Assembly: GCA_959602875.1 (NCBI GenBank)
Contig: CAUGVQ010000009.1
Location: 1-34,881 of the forward strand
DNA from: an uncultured Collinsella sp.
GTDB taxonomy: Bacteria > Actinomycetota > Coriobacteriia > Coriobacteriales > Coriobacteriaceae
Reading direction: 5' to 3'
Length of the DNA: 34,881 nt
This document shows positions 1 through 7,853 of the stretch, one piece after another. Position 1 is the first letter of the stretch, and the number at the start of each line of letters is the position of its first letter. The translations under genes were made by a program, and so were the position numbers. Under the pieces are notes generated by a model. The model ran no database searches. It was not told the origin of the DNA and saw only the letters and a program-made list of their open reading frames with translations.

Positions 1-1
1 A

Positions 2-565
2 AAGCGTGAGCGCACGAGCGCACCCGCCGTCCCCCACATCCCCGATGTCGCCGCGCCCGTCGCTGCCGCCGCGGCAGGTGCCGCCGTGGGCGCCGCTGCC
101 TCTGCAGCCGCACGCGACCCCTTTGCCCCGCTCGCCGATGCCGCCGCGCCCATCCCGGTGCCGCAGACGGTTACCCGCGCCCAGATGGAGGGCATGGGCG
201 GTGCTGCCGCCACGGGTGGCGCACGCGTAGGTGCGAGCATCGCCAACAACATGGTCGGCTCGCGCGCGCAGGTTGCGCTCCCGCCGCTCGCCCAGCTCAT
301 CGACGTGGTCACGGGCGACGTCTACGAGGTCACCGGCCAGCAGTGCGTCATCGGGCGTGAGCGCGCCGCCACCGACGTGACGCTGCGCGACCCCAACGTG
401 AGCCGCCGTCACGCTCAGCTCACCTACACCGGCCAGGACTGGTCGATCGAGGACCTCAACTCCACCAACGGAACCCTCGTCAACAACCGCCGCATCACCC
501 GCTGCCCCCTGCGCGACGGCGACCTGGTGACGTTCGGTCTGTCGACCTTCGAGTTCAGGGGCTGA
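2..565 (+). CDS. FHA-domain protein, FhaA-like (5' end outside window)
   Basis: The reading frame is open from the left edge, so this is the C-terminal 187 residues of a longer protein. The first half is an Ala/Pro-rich linker. The last ~90 residues form a forkhead-associated domain, which binds phosphothreonine: visible are VIGRER, the SRRHAQ motif, and NSTNGTLVNNR with the conserved Asn/Gly turn. In Actinobacteria the first FHA gene of the pstP-pknB cluster (FhaA) has an N-terminal DUF3662 domain followed by a disordered linker and a C-terminal FHA domain; the visible part fits this layout, but the N-terminal domain cannot be seen. Only 6 bases separate it from the next FHA gene, so they are probably co-transcribed. 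It is likely a cytoplasmic reader of PknB phosphorylation. An ATG at 86 exists, but the frame continues upstream, so I treat that ATG as internal. Confidence 0.85.
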   Translation, partial: KRERTSAPAVPHIPDVAAPVAAAAAGAAVGAAASAAARDPFAPLADAAAPIPVPQTVTRAQMEGMGGAAATGGARVGASIANNMVGSRAQVALPPLAQLIDVVTGDVYEVTGQQCVIGRERAATDVTLRDPNVSRRHAQLTYTGQDWSIEDLNSTNGTLVNNRRITRCPLRDGDLVTFGLSTFEFRG

Positions 566-571
566 TGACAC

Positions 572-985
572 GTGATCGATATCATCCTGTTCATCGGGCG
601 CATCGTTCTCGTCGCGATCCTCTACATCTTCCTGTTCGCCGTCATGAAGACGGGCGTGGGGCTCGTGCGCGGCCAGCGCCGTGACTCCGCCATCTGGACT
701 ATCGACGTCGACAAGGGCCCCCGCGGCATCCGCGGCATCCATATCGACATGCTCGGTCCTGTGATCGTGGGCCGCTCACCGTCGTCTGATATCTGCATCA
801 ACGAGCCCTTTGTCTCGGCCTCCCATGCGCGCTTCTCGCTGCAGGGGCCGGCCCTCATCATCGAGGACTTGAACTCGCTCAACGGAACACTCGTCAACGG
901 GCGCGCACTCACCGAGCCCGCCACCCTGCGCGAGGGCGACGAGGTGCAGATCGGTGACGTTGTCATGAAAGTGAATCGCCGATGA
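572..985 (+). CDS. fhaB: Membrane-anchored FHA-domain protein, FhaB-like
   Basis: A 137-residue protein starting at GTG. Residues ~3-27 form one hydrophobic segment (IDIILFIGRIVLVAILYIFL), so the protein is anchored in the membrane with its FHA domain in the cytoplasm. FHA motifs are VGRSPSSD, SASHARF and NSLNGTLVNGR. Family knowledge: FhaB/FipA-type proteins are phosphothreonine readers recruited by PknB-type kinases to sites of wall growth and division. Its stop overlaps the next start as ATGA, which suggests translational coupling with the phosphatase gene. No better start is visible; an ATG lies at 644, but using it would delete the anchor. Confidence 0.88.
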   Translation: MIDIILFIGRIVLVAILYIFLFAVMKTGVGLVRGQRRDSAIWTIDVDKGPRGIRGIHIDMLGPVIVGRSPSSDICINEPFVSASHARFSLQGPALIIEDLNSLNGTLVNGRALTEPATLREGDEVQIGDVVMKVNRR

Positions 986-2466
986 CCGACGAGGTTCTCC
1001 ATAGCGTCGAGCATCCGCACGACGAGGTAGACAGCGCCCCCATCGGTGCCCACAGCGCGCCGACGGTGCCCGCCGATGCCGCCGAGGTCGAGCACGAGGC
1101 GACCCAAGAGGCCCCGAGCGACACCGAGGGCGCCCCCACCTCTCCGGCAACCACGGCCGAGATCGACCTCGAGGAGGTCGAGGCACGCCTCTCGGACCCC
1201 GGCTCCACCCAGAGCTTCCAGGCGATCCCCGAGGAGCGCATCGACACCGACTCCACCTACGACGCCGGCACCACCGCAAACCTCATGTGGGGCGCCCGCT
1301 CCGACGTAGGCTGCGTGCGCACGCATAACGAGGACTCCTACCTCGTGCAGTCCCCGCTCTTCTGCGTCTCCGACGGCATGGGTGGCCACGCCGCGGGCGA
1401 GGTCGCCTCGTCCATCGCGGTCGAGACCATCGCCAAGCATGCCCCCACCGCAGCCGACCCCACGCTGCTTGCTCGCGCGGTCGAGAGTGCCAACACCGCC
1501 ATCATCGAGGCGGCGGCAGAGGGCGTCGGCCGTCCCGGCATGGGCTGCACCGCTACGGTCGCCTATATCGAGGGCACGCAGCTCGCCATCGCACACGTGG
1601 GCGACTCGCGCGCCTACCTCGTGCACGAGGGGACGCTCATCCGCGTCACGCGCGACCACTCGTATGTAGAGGAGCTCGTCGACGCCGGCGAGATTACGGC
1701 CGACGAGGCCCGCGTGCACCCCAACCGCTCGGTCATCACGCGCGCGCTCGGCTCCGACCCGGCGATGTATGCGGACCATTTCCAGCTGAACATCGAGGAG
1801 GGCGACCGCCTCATCCTCTGCTCCGACGGTCTTTCGTCAATGATCACCGACGGCGAGATCGAGACCATCGCCAACCAGTCCCCCCCCGCGCAGATCTGCG
1901 TCGACAACCTCGTTGACGCGGCGCTTGCCGCCGGCGGGTCCGACAACGTCACCGTTGTCGTGGTGGACGTAGTGGACGATGGACGCGTGCGCGAGGCCAT
2001 GCGTCGCCGCAAGCGCAACGTGCTTATTGCCGTCGCGGCCGTGCTCGTGGCACTCGCCATCGCGGGCTTTGCCCTCTTCAACACGGTATCCAACTCGGTG
2101 TACCTCGGCATCGACGACGGGCACGTGGCCATCTTCCGCGGTGTACCCGGGTCGTTTATGGGCATGCCCTTAAGTCACCTCGAAGACGATTCCGAGATCG
2201 AGGTCATTGACCTTCCCGAGGACACGCAGCGTCGTCTGGAGGAGGGCATCTCGCAAAAGTCCGTTGAAGACGCGCGCAACGTCCTCAACGAGTACCGTCG
2301 CCAGATCTTTGCCGAGCAGACACAGCGGGCAGAAGCGGCGCGCGCGGCAGAAGCCGGATCCGTCGAGCCCGAGGCTGGCGTGGGCGACGCAGGCGATGCC
2401 GCCGCCGAGACGCTTGCTGACACCGTAGCCCCAACCAACACAAACCAGGAAGGAGGCACCCAGTGA
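982..2466 (+). CDS. pstP: PP2C-family Ser/Thr phosphatase with one TM segment (PstP-like)
   Basis: A 494-residue metal-dependent phosphatase expected to reverse PknB phosphorylation. Residues 1-100 are an acidic, probably disordered, extension. The PP2C domain (about 103-335) carries all expected metal-site motifs: RTHNED (113-118), DGMGG (131-135), GDSRAYL (207-213), SDG (281-283) and GGSDN (318-322). Residues ~346-368 form a transmembrane helix after an Arg/Lys cluster. An extracytoplasmic part follows (YLGIDDGHVAIFRGVPG) and then an Ala/Glu-rich tail. This cytoplasmic catalytic, single TM and external domain layout is that of mycobacterial PstP. The gene overlaps fhaB (ATGA) and the downstream fusion gene (GTGA), so the three are tightly coupled. 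The ~100-residue N-terminal extension is longer than I expect for PstP; an alternative internal start near residue 102 (ATG) would remove it but has no clear ribosome site. Confidence 0.9.
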   Translation: MTDEVLHSVEHPHDEVDSAPIGAHSAPTVPADAAEVEHEATQEAPSDTEGAPTSPATTAEIDLEEVEARLSDPGSTQSFQAIPEERIDTDSTYDAGTTANLMWGARSDVGCVRTHNEDSYLVQSPLFCVSDGMGGHAAGEVASSIAVETIAKHAPTAADPTLLARAVESANTAIIEAAAEGVGRPGMGCTATVAYIEGTQLAIAHVGDSRAYLVHEGTLIRVTRDHSYVEELVDAGEITADEARVHPNRSVITRALGSDPAMYADHFQLNIEEGDRLILCSDGLSSMITDGEIETIANQSPPAQICVDNLVDAALAAGGSDNVTVVVVDVVDDGRVREAMRRRKRNVLIAVAAVLVALAIAGFALFNTVSNSVYLGIDDGHVAIFRGVPGSFMGMPLSHLEDDSEIEVIDLPEDTQRRLEEGISQKSVEDARNVLNEYRRQIFAEQTQRAEAARAAEAGSVEPEAGVGDAGDAAAETLADTVAPTNTNQEGGTQ

Positions 2467-5375
2467 GCCGCCGTACCACCGAGCTTCTGCTTCTTATCGC
2501 CTCCGCGTTCCCGGTGACGCTCCTCTACGCGCTTTACGTGGCGACCACGGGCGCCGCCCTCTCCTTCACCACGCTCGCGGTACCGCTGGGACTCTTCGCC
2601 GCGTTTGCCGCCGCACACATCGCGGTGCGCGCACTCGCCCCCGGAGCGGACCCGGCGATACTGCCCATTGTCTTTGTGCTCTCGGGTGTGGGCATCACCT
2701 TCGTGACGCGCCTTGCCCCCGAGCTCGCCATGAACCAGCTCATATACCTCTTCATATCCATTGCGCTCATGGTGGCAACGCTTGCCGGGGTGAAGAACCT
2801 CGACATCGTTGCGCGCTACAAGTACACCTTTGGCATCATCGGCATCGTGCTGCTCATCCTCCCCATCTTTGTGGGCGAGTCGCGCGGTGGCTCCAAGCTC
2901 TGGATCAACTTCTTTAACCTCTTTACCATCCAGCCCGGCGAGTTTGCCAAGGTCTTCATCGTGCTCTTCCTTGCAGGCTATCTGGCCGAGAACCGCGAGC
3001 TGCTCGCCGCCTCCAACCGCACGATTCTTGGGCTCAAGGTCCCCCGTCTTCGTCTTTTGGCGCCGCTTTTTGTGGTGTGGGGCGTGTGCCTGCTCATCGT
3101 TGTTTTTGAGCGCGACCTCGGCAGCGCCCTTCTGTTCTACACGCTCTTCCTCATCATGCTCTACGTAGCAACGGGCCGCGTCTCCTACGTCATCATCGGC
3201 CTTCTGCTCCTGGTGATTGGCGGCGCGGGCGCCTACATGCTCATGGGCCACATCCGCACGCGCTTTGCTATCTGGCTCAACCCCTTTGAGGACACAAGCG
3301 GCAGCGGTTTTCAGCTCGTGCAGTCGCTCTACTCGCTTGCCGACGGCGGCCTGGTGGGCACGGGTATCGGCCGCGGCATGGCGACCAAGATTCCCGTTGT
3401 AGAGAGCGACTTTATCTTCTCGGCCATCGCCGAGGAGATGGGGCTTCTCGGCAGCTCCGCCATCCTCATCCTCTTCATGCTCTTTGCCGTGCGCGGCCTC
3501 ACCACCGCGGCGCGCGCCAAGAGCGACCTCGCCGCGTTCTCGGCCACCGGTCTTACCGCGGCCATCTCGTTCCAGGCGTTTCTTATCGTGGGCGGCGTGA
3601 CCCGCCTCATCCCGCTCACGGGCGTGACCCTGCCGTTCATGAGCCAAGGCGGCTCCTCGCTGTTGGCGAGCTTCATCATCGTCGGCTTCTTGCTGCGCGC
3701 AGGAGACGAGGCAACCGGCCGCGAGGTGGCCCTCACCGGCACCGGCGTCATGGAGTCGCTGCCCGGCCTCGAAGGGGCCCGCGCTCAGGCGGATAGCGGC
3801 GTCACCGGCGTCAGCAAGGCCGGCACGCGCATCTTCTCGCGCACCTCGACCGGCGCCCACGCAAGCGCCGCGCACGCCCGCCCCGGCTCGCGCATGCGCC
3901 GCCGCCTCTTTGACACGCCCGAATCCGGTGTGCTCGGCCGCGTTGCCCTCGCCAAACGCCTCACGCGCACGGTCTTTATGTTCACGGCGCTCTTTGCCGT
4001 GCTCATTGGCAACCTCACCTATATCCAGGTCCTCAAGGCGGACGAGTATCGCGACCTGCCGACCAACAACCACACCATCCAGCGCCAGGCCTACATCCAT
4101 CGCGGCTCGATCATCACCTCGGACGGCACCACGCTCGCCGAGTCCATCCGCCAAGAGGACGGCACCTACGTGCGCTCCTACCCCAACGGCAACCTGGCTG
4201 CGCACACGGTGGGCTACTACTCCCAGCAGTACGGCTCCACCGGCATCGAGAACACCATGAACGACACCCTGACCGGCTCCGAGGACTACTCGAGCTGGGA
4301 GAACGCCATCCAGTCGCTCGCTGGCATCACCCAGCCGGGCAACACGGTCCAGCTCACCCTTGACTCGCGCATCCAGATGGTTGCCGAGGAGGCGCTCGAG
4401 AGCCGTGGCCTCGAGGGTGCCATCGTGGTTATGAACCCGAGTACGGGCGCGGTCCTCGCCAAGGCAAGCTCGCCTTCGTATGACAACACCAACCCCGAGG
4501 GGGCCATTACCGGCGCCGACACCAGCGCCTCGCTCTATGACCGCACGACCCAGGCGCTCTACACGCCCGGCTCCACCTTTAAGGCCGTAACCCTCTCCGC
4601 CGCGCTCGAGACGGGCACCGCCACGCTCTCGAGCCGCTACGCCTCGCCTGCCGAGATGGAAATTGGCGGCGCGCCCGTTACCAATGCCGAGGATATTGGC
4701 TACGGCACCATCACGCTCCAGCGCGCCTTTGCGGTTTCCTCCAACGTCGCTTTTGGCCAGCTCGCCAACGATATTGGCGCCGACGCCCTCGTAGCGCAGG
4801 CCAACGTCTATGGATTTGGTCAGTCGCTTGGCCAGGATTTCTCGACCACGCCCTCGATCATGCCGGAGCCGGGCGAGATGACCGAATGGGAGCTCGCTTG
4901 GGCGGGCGCCGGCCAGCCCGTCGGCCAGGGCCACGAGCCCGGCCCGCAGGTGACGTGCATGCAAAACGCCGTCATCGTCTCGGCCATCGCCAACGGCGGC
5001 ATCGCCATGAACCCCTATGTCGTGGGGCAGATCTTGGCGCCCGACGGCACCGTCATCAGCACCACGCAGCCCCGCTCGCTCGGCCAGGCCGTGAGCGCCG
5101 GCACCGCCGAGCAGGTCCGCGAGGCCATGCTCGACGTGGTGGAGTCCGGCACCGGCTACGAGGCGGGCGTCCGCGGTGTCAAGGTTGCCGGCAAGACCGG
5201 TACGGGCGAGACTTCCAAGGAGAACGCCAACTCGACCTTTATTGGGTTTGCACCGTACGACTCACCCACGGTGGCGATCTCGGTCGTCATCGAGCGCTAC
5301 TACGACCACGAGATCTCGGCAGCGTCCGTTGCAGGCGAGGTCCTCGCCCGGACGCTCAGCATCATGGGGGCGTAG
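2463..5375 (+). CDS. RodA/FtsW (SEDS) glycosyltransferase fused to class B penicillin-binding protein
   Basis: A single 970-residue protein with two peptidoglycan synthases. Residues ~1-410 are a polytopic SEDS glycan polymerase: QPGEFAK, ERDLGSALL, NPFEDTSGSGFQ (the Asp at 277 aligns with the essential Asp of RodA) and MSQGGSSLL. A ~90-residue basic, Ser/Ala-rich cytoplasmic linker follows. A second N-in/C-out helix lies at ~502-523, then a PBP2/PbpA-type transpeptidase domain. Its active-site motifs are complete: S704-T-F-K (nucleophile Ser704), S759-S-N and K911-T-G. In mycobacteria rodA and pbpA are neighbouring separate genes in this same cluster, so the fusion joins two partners that normally act as a complex. 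It starts at GTG overlapping the pstP stop (GTGA), with AAGGAGG about 10 bases upstream. No frameshift or internal stop is present. Cytoplasmic membrane; polymerises and crosslinks new wall. Confidence 0.93.
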   Translation: MSRRTTELLLLIASAFPVTLLYALYVATTGAALSFTTLAVPLGLFAAFAAAHIAVRALAPGADPAILPIVFVLSGVGITFVTRLAPELAMNQLIYLFISIALMVATLAGVKNLDIVARYKYTFGIIGIVLLILPIFVGESRGGSKLWINFFNLFTIQPGEFAKVFIVLFLAGYLAENRELLAASNRTILGLKVPRLRLLAPLFVVWGVCLLIVVFERDLGSALLFYTLFLIMLYVATGRVSYVIIGLLLLVIGGAGAYMLMGHIRTRFAIWLNPFEDTSGSGFQLVQSLYSLADGGLVGTGIGRGMATKIPVVESDFIFSAIAEEMGLLGSSAILILFMLFAVRGLTTAARAKSDLAAFSATGLTAAISFQAFLIVGGVTRLIPLTGVTLPFMSQGGSSLLASFIIVGFLLRAGDEATGREVALTGTGVMESLPGLEGARAQADSGVTGVSKAGTRIFSRTSTGAHASAAHARPGSRMRRRLFDTPESGVLGRVALAKRLTRTVFMFTALFAVLIGNLTYIQVLKADEYRDLPTNNHTIQRQAYIHRGSIITSDGTTLAESIRQEDGTYVRSYPNGNLAAHTVGYYSQQYGSTGIENTMNDTLTGSEDYSSWENAIQSLAGITQPGNTVQLTLDSRIQMVAEEALESRGLEGAIVVMNPSTGAVLAKASSPSYDNTNPEGAITGADTSASLYDRTTQALYTPGSTFKAVTLSAALETGTATLSSRYASPAEMEIGGAPVTNAEDIGYGTITLQRAFAVSSNVAFGQLANDIGADALVAQANVYGFGQSLGQDFSTTPSIMPEPGEMTEWELAWAGAGQPVGQGHEPGPQVTCMQNAVIVSAIANGGIAMNPYVVGQILAPDGTVISTTQPRSLGQAVSAGTAEQVREAMLDVVESGTGYEAGVRGVKVAGKTGTGETSKENANSTFIGFAPYDSPTVAISVVIERYYDHEISAASVAGEVLARTLSIMGA

Positions 5376-5469
5376 CGCTATGGTGACCACGTATACCTTT
5401 GATTTAGAACCAGGCGTGCGCCCGTAGGGACGCACGAGCGCAGAGCAACGTAGGATGTGAGGAGCACAG

Positions 5470-7473
5470 ATGGAACAGCAGGTCCTCGGGGGAAGGTACC
5501 TTCTCAAGGATAAGGTGGGCTCGGGCGGTATGGCGACCGTCTACCGCGCGCAGGATCAGGTTCTCGACCGCACCGTCGCGATCAAGATCATGCTGCCGCA
5601 GTACGCCGCCGACGCCACCTTTGCAGCCCGCTTTAAGCAGGAGGCGCAGGCGGCGGCCGGCCTCCAGAGCCCCTACATCGTAGGCGTCTACGACTGGGGC
5701 AAGGACGGCGACACCTATTACATTGTGATGGAGTTCCTCCGCGGCACCGACCTCAAGAGCGGCGTGCGCGCACACGGCGCCCTCGACCCCAAGAAGGTTG
5801 CCCAGATTGGCAGCCAGATCTGCGGCGCGCTCTCGGTCGCCCACAAGCACGAGATCATCCACCGCGACATCAAGCCGCAGAACATCATGGTGCTGCCCGA
5901 CGGCAACATCAAGGTGATGGACTTTGGCATCGCGCGCGCCAAGAACAGCCACCTCACGCAGGACAACAACGTGCTCGGCACCGCGCACTACGTCTCCCCC
6001 GAACAGACGCGCGGCCAGGAGCTCGGCCCCACCTCCGACATCTACTCGCTCGGCGTGGTCATGTACGAGTGCGCCACCGGCCAGGTCCCCTTTGACGGCG
6101 ACGACGCCATCTCCGTAGCGCTCAAGCAGGTCAACGAGCTGCCCGTGCCGCCCTCGCAGATAAACCCCGGCGTCGACGCCGACCTCGAGCGCATCATCCT
6201 GAAGTGCATGGAGAAAGATCCCGCCATGCGCTTCCAGTCCGCCGACGAGCTCCGCCAGGTGTTGAACGCCTACCTCGCCGGCCGCACGGTCGACGTGCCC
6301 GAGCCCACCCGCGTCATCCCCGCCGCTCCGGCGACCGGCGCGACCGAGACCCGCGTTATGAGCGACCAGACCCGCACCATGGTGCGTCCCGCAGCCGAGG
6401 CCCCGCGCACCGGCGCCACGTCCGCGGTCCGCGGCGGCGCGGCAGGCGGCACGGGTTCTTATGAGCCTGAGGACCGCCCCAGCAAGGGCAAGATCGCGGC
6501 CATTGTGATTGGCGTCATCGCGGCGCTCGGCGTCATTGCGGCGCTCGCCATGAGCTTCATGGGCGGCGGCGACACCGCAACCGTCCCGAGCGTGCTTGGC
6601 ATGACGCTCGAACAGGCGCGCGACACCCTCGAGGAAGAGGGCTTTGAGGTAGGCGAGATTACCGACGGCTTTAGCAACGAGTACGCCGAAGGCGAGGTCA
6701 TGGGCCAGACGCCTTCCGGCGGCCTGCGCGAGGCGCCGGGCACCAAGGTTGACATCACCGTGTCGCGCGGTGAGGAGCCCGTTGAGAAGGTCAAGGTTCC
6801 CAACTTGGTGGGCATGACCGCAGATGAGGCCAAGCAGGCGCTCGACGAGGCAGGCCTTGTGGGCATCCCCACCGAGGAGGCCAACGACGCCGACGAAGGC
6901 ACCGTCTTTGAACAGACCCAGGAGGCGGGCACCGAGGTCGACAAGGGTACGTCCATCTCCTACAAGGTCTCGACCGGCCCTGATACGGTCGATGTTCCCG
7001 ACCTCCGCGGCTACAGCGAGTCCGCCGCCAAGCAGATGCTCGACGAACTCAAGCTCTCCTACACCGTCACCTATGACTACGACGAGAGCATGAGCGCCGG
7101 CAACGTCATCAGCTACTCCCCCGGCGGCAGCGTCGAGCCGGGTAAGACTATCCAGCTTGTGGTCTCGCAGGGACCGCTGCCCACCACCGGCTCTGTCCCC
7201 AACGTGACGGGCGCCACGCAGGGAAGCGCCGAGAGCGACATCAAGGCCGCCGGCTTCAACGTGTCGGTTCAGGTTGAGTCGAGCAGCACGGTCCCCGAGG
7301 GCCACGTCATCAGCTACAGCCCGAGCGGCACGCAGGAGTACGGCACCACGATCACCATCGTGGTCTCCGGCGGCCCCGGCGCGAGCGCCGGCCAGATTGA
7401 GGAGCCCGACACCGGTGACCAGGGCACTTCCGACGGCGACACCTCCACCGGTCAGGACAAGACCACTAACTAA
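5470..7473 (+). CDS. pknB: PknB-type Ser/Thr kinase with four PASTA domains
   Basis: A 667-residue receptor kinase. Kinase domain (about 8-270): glycine loop GSGGMATVY, Lys39 in VAIK, HRDIKPQN with catalytic Asp133, DFG at 151-153, and GTAHYVSPEQ in the activation segment. A Thr/Ala-rich juxtamembrane linker (about 275-338) precedes one helix (341-363). Outside the membrane are four PASTA repeats, beginning near 371 (TVPSVLG), 442 (KVPNLVG), 512 (DVPDLRG) and 581 (SVPNVTG), followed by a polar tail. PASTA domains bind muropeptides or lipid II, linking wall status to phosphorylation. An AGGAG sits 8 bases before the ATG. A 94-bp gap separates it from the SEDS-PBP gene. No second kinase (pknA) is seen in the cluster. 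The activation loop has Asp165 where Mtb PknB, as I recall, has its second phospho-Thr. Confidence 0.95.
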   Translation: MEQQVLGGRYLLKDKVGSGGMATVYRAQDQVLDRTVAIKIMLPQYAADATFAARFKQEAQAAAGLQSPYIVGVYDWGKDGDTYYIVMEFLRGTDLKSGVRAHGALDPKKVAQIGSQICGALSVAHKHEIIHRDIKPQNIMVLPDGNIKVMDFGIARAKNSHLTQDNNVLGTAHYVSPEQTRGQELGPTSDIYSLGVVMYECATGQVPFDGDDAISVALKQVNELPVPPSQINPGVDADLERIILKCMEKDPAMRFQSADELRQVLNAYLAGRTVDVPEPTRVIPAAPATGATETRVMSDQTRTMVRPAAEAPRTGATSAVRGGAAGGTGSYEPEDRPSKGKIAAIVIGVIAALGVIAALAMSFMGGGDTATVPSVLGMTLEQARDTLEEEGFEVGEITDGFSNEYAEGEVMGQTPSGGLREAPGTKVDITVSRGEEPVEKVKVPNLVGMTADEAKQALDEAGLVGIPTEEANDADEGTVFEQTQEAGTEVDKGTSISYKVSTGPDTVDVPDLRGYSESAAKQMLDELKLSYTVTYDYDESMSAGNVISYSPGGSVEPGKTIQLVVSQGPLPTTGSVPNVTGATQGSAESDIKAAGFNVSVQVESSSTVPEGHVISYSPSGTQEYGTTITIVVSGGPGASAGQIEEPDTGDQGTSDGDTSTGQDKTTN

Positions 7474-7525
7474 CGTCTCGCAGAGACCTACATACCGAGG
7501 GGTCCCGCCCCCCCTGTCACACCAC

Positions 7526-7556
7526 AAGGCCCGCCGGCATCACCGGCGGGCCTTTT
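7526..7556 (+). terminator. Rho-independent terminator after pknB
   Basis: A perfect 10-bp GC stem (GGCCCGCCGG at 7528-7537 pairing with 7543-7552), 5-base loop CATCA, then TTTT. It lies 54 bases after the pknB stop and closes the cell-wall signalling operon. The AA before the stem also gives weak bidirectionality. Confidence 0.88.
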
Positions 7557-7604
7557 GCATGCCTCCCGCGCGCGCCGTGCGTGCCCGTGCATTCAACGCA
7601 GGCC

Positions 7605-7850
7605 ATGTGCAACCTGCACGCCCCGTGTGCAGGTTGCACACCCCGTGTGCAATTAGCACACCTCATGTGCATCTCGCACGCTCCGTGTGCATTTGGCACG
7701 GAAAAGCCCCATGAAGCGTGCCGATTGCACATGAACCGTGCTGGATGCACACAGGGCGTGCCATTTGCACATGAAGTGTTCCGGATGCACACAAAGTGCG
7801 CCAATTGCACATGAGGTGCGCAGATTGCACACGGACATGCAGAGCGCACC
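7605..7850. repeat. Two inverted arrays of 20-bp-phased GTGC-N5-GCAC dyads
   Basis: This non-coding stretch between pknB and the convergent araC gene is a degenerate tandem array with an exact 20-bp period. The left arm has five units with dyads starting at 7607, 7627, 7647, 7667 and 7687, each GTGC-N5-GCAC and preceded by YYYRT. The right arm has six units starting at 7718, 7738, 7758, 7778, 7798 and 7818, where the flanking element (AYRRRG) now follows the dyad, so these units point the opposite way. A seventh decayed unit ends near 7849. The arms are separated by an 18-base centre (7700-7717). The five central bases vary while the dyad and spacing are conserved, which is what a phased protein-binding array or series of small hairpins would show. 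Short open frames here are low-complexity products of the repeat. The same region may also end the leftward araC transcript. Confidence 0.85.
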
Positions 7851-7853
7851 GGA

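Noticed and set aside
2175..4964. 929-residue open frame on the minus strand
   Set aside because: It lies antisense to the SEDS-PBP fusion and part of pstP, is rich in Arg/Gly/His with no domain I recognise, and has no ribosome site. It is a by-product of strong GC bias at third positions. The same applies to long antisense frames at 5404-7527, 14449-16149, 17124-20447, 23023-25935 and 32369-34234.
5376..5469. Possible small gene between the SEDS-PBP fusion and pknB
   Set aside because: A 10-codon frame starting at ATG 5380 reaches into this gap, but the sequence is short, has no ribosome site, and is best read as the pknB leader.
7581..7814. Short Cys/His-rich open frames on both strands in the repeat array
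   Set aside because: They arise from the 20-bp repeat being read in frame (60-bp periodicity of CNLHAPCAG-like words). There is no ribosome site, and the repeat period is not a multiple of three, so selection for coding is unlikely.
7605..7850. CRISPR array
   Set aside because: Units are contiguous, degenerate and change orientation midway. There are no unique spacers of constant length and no cas genes in the window.
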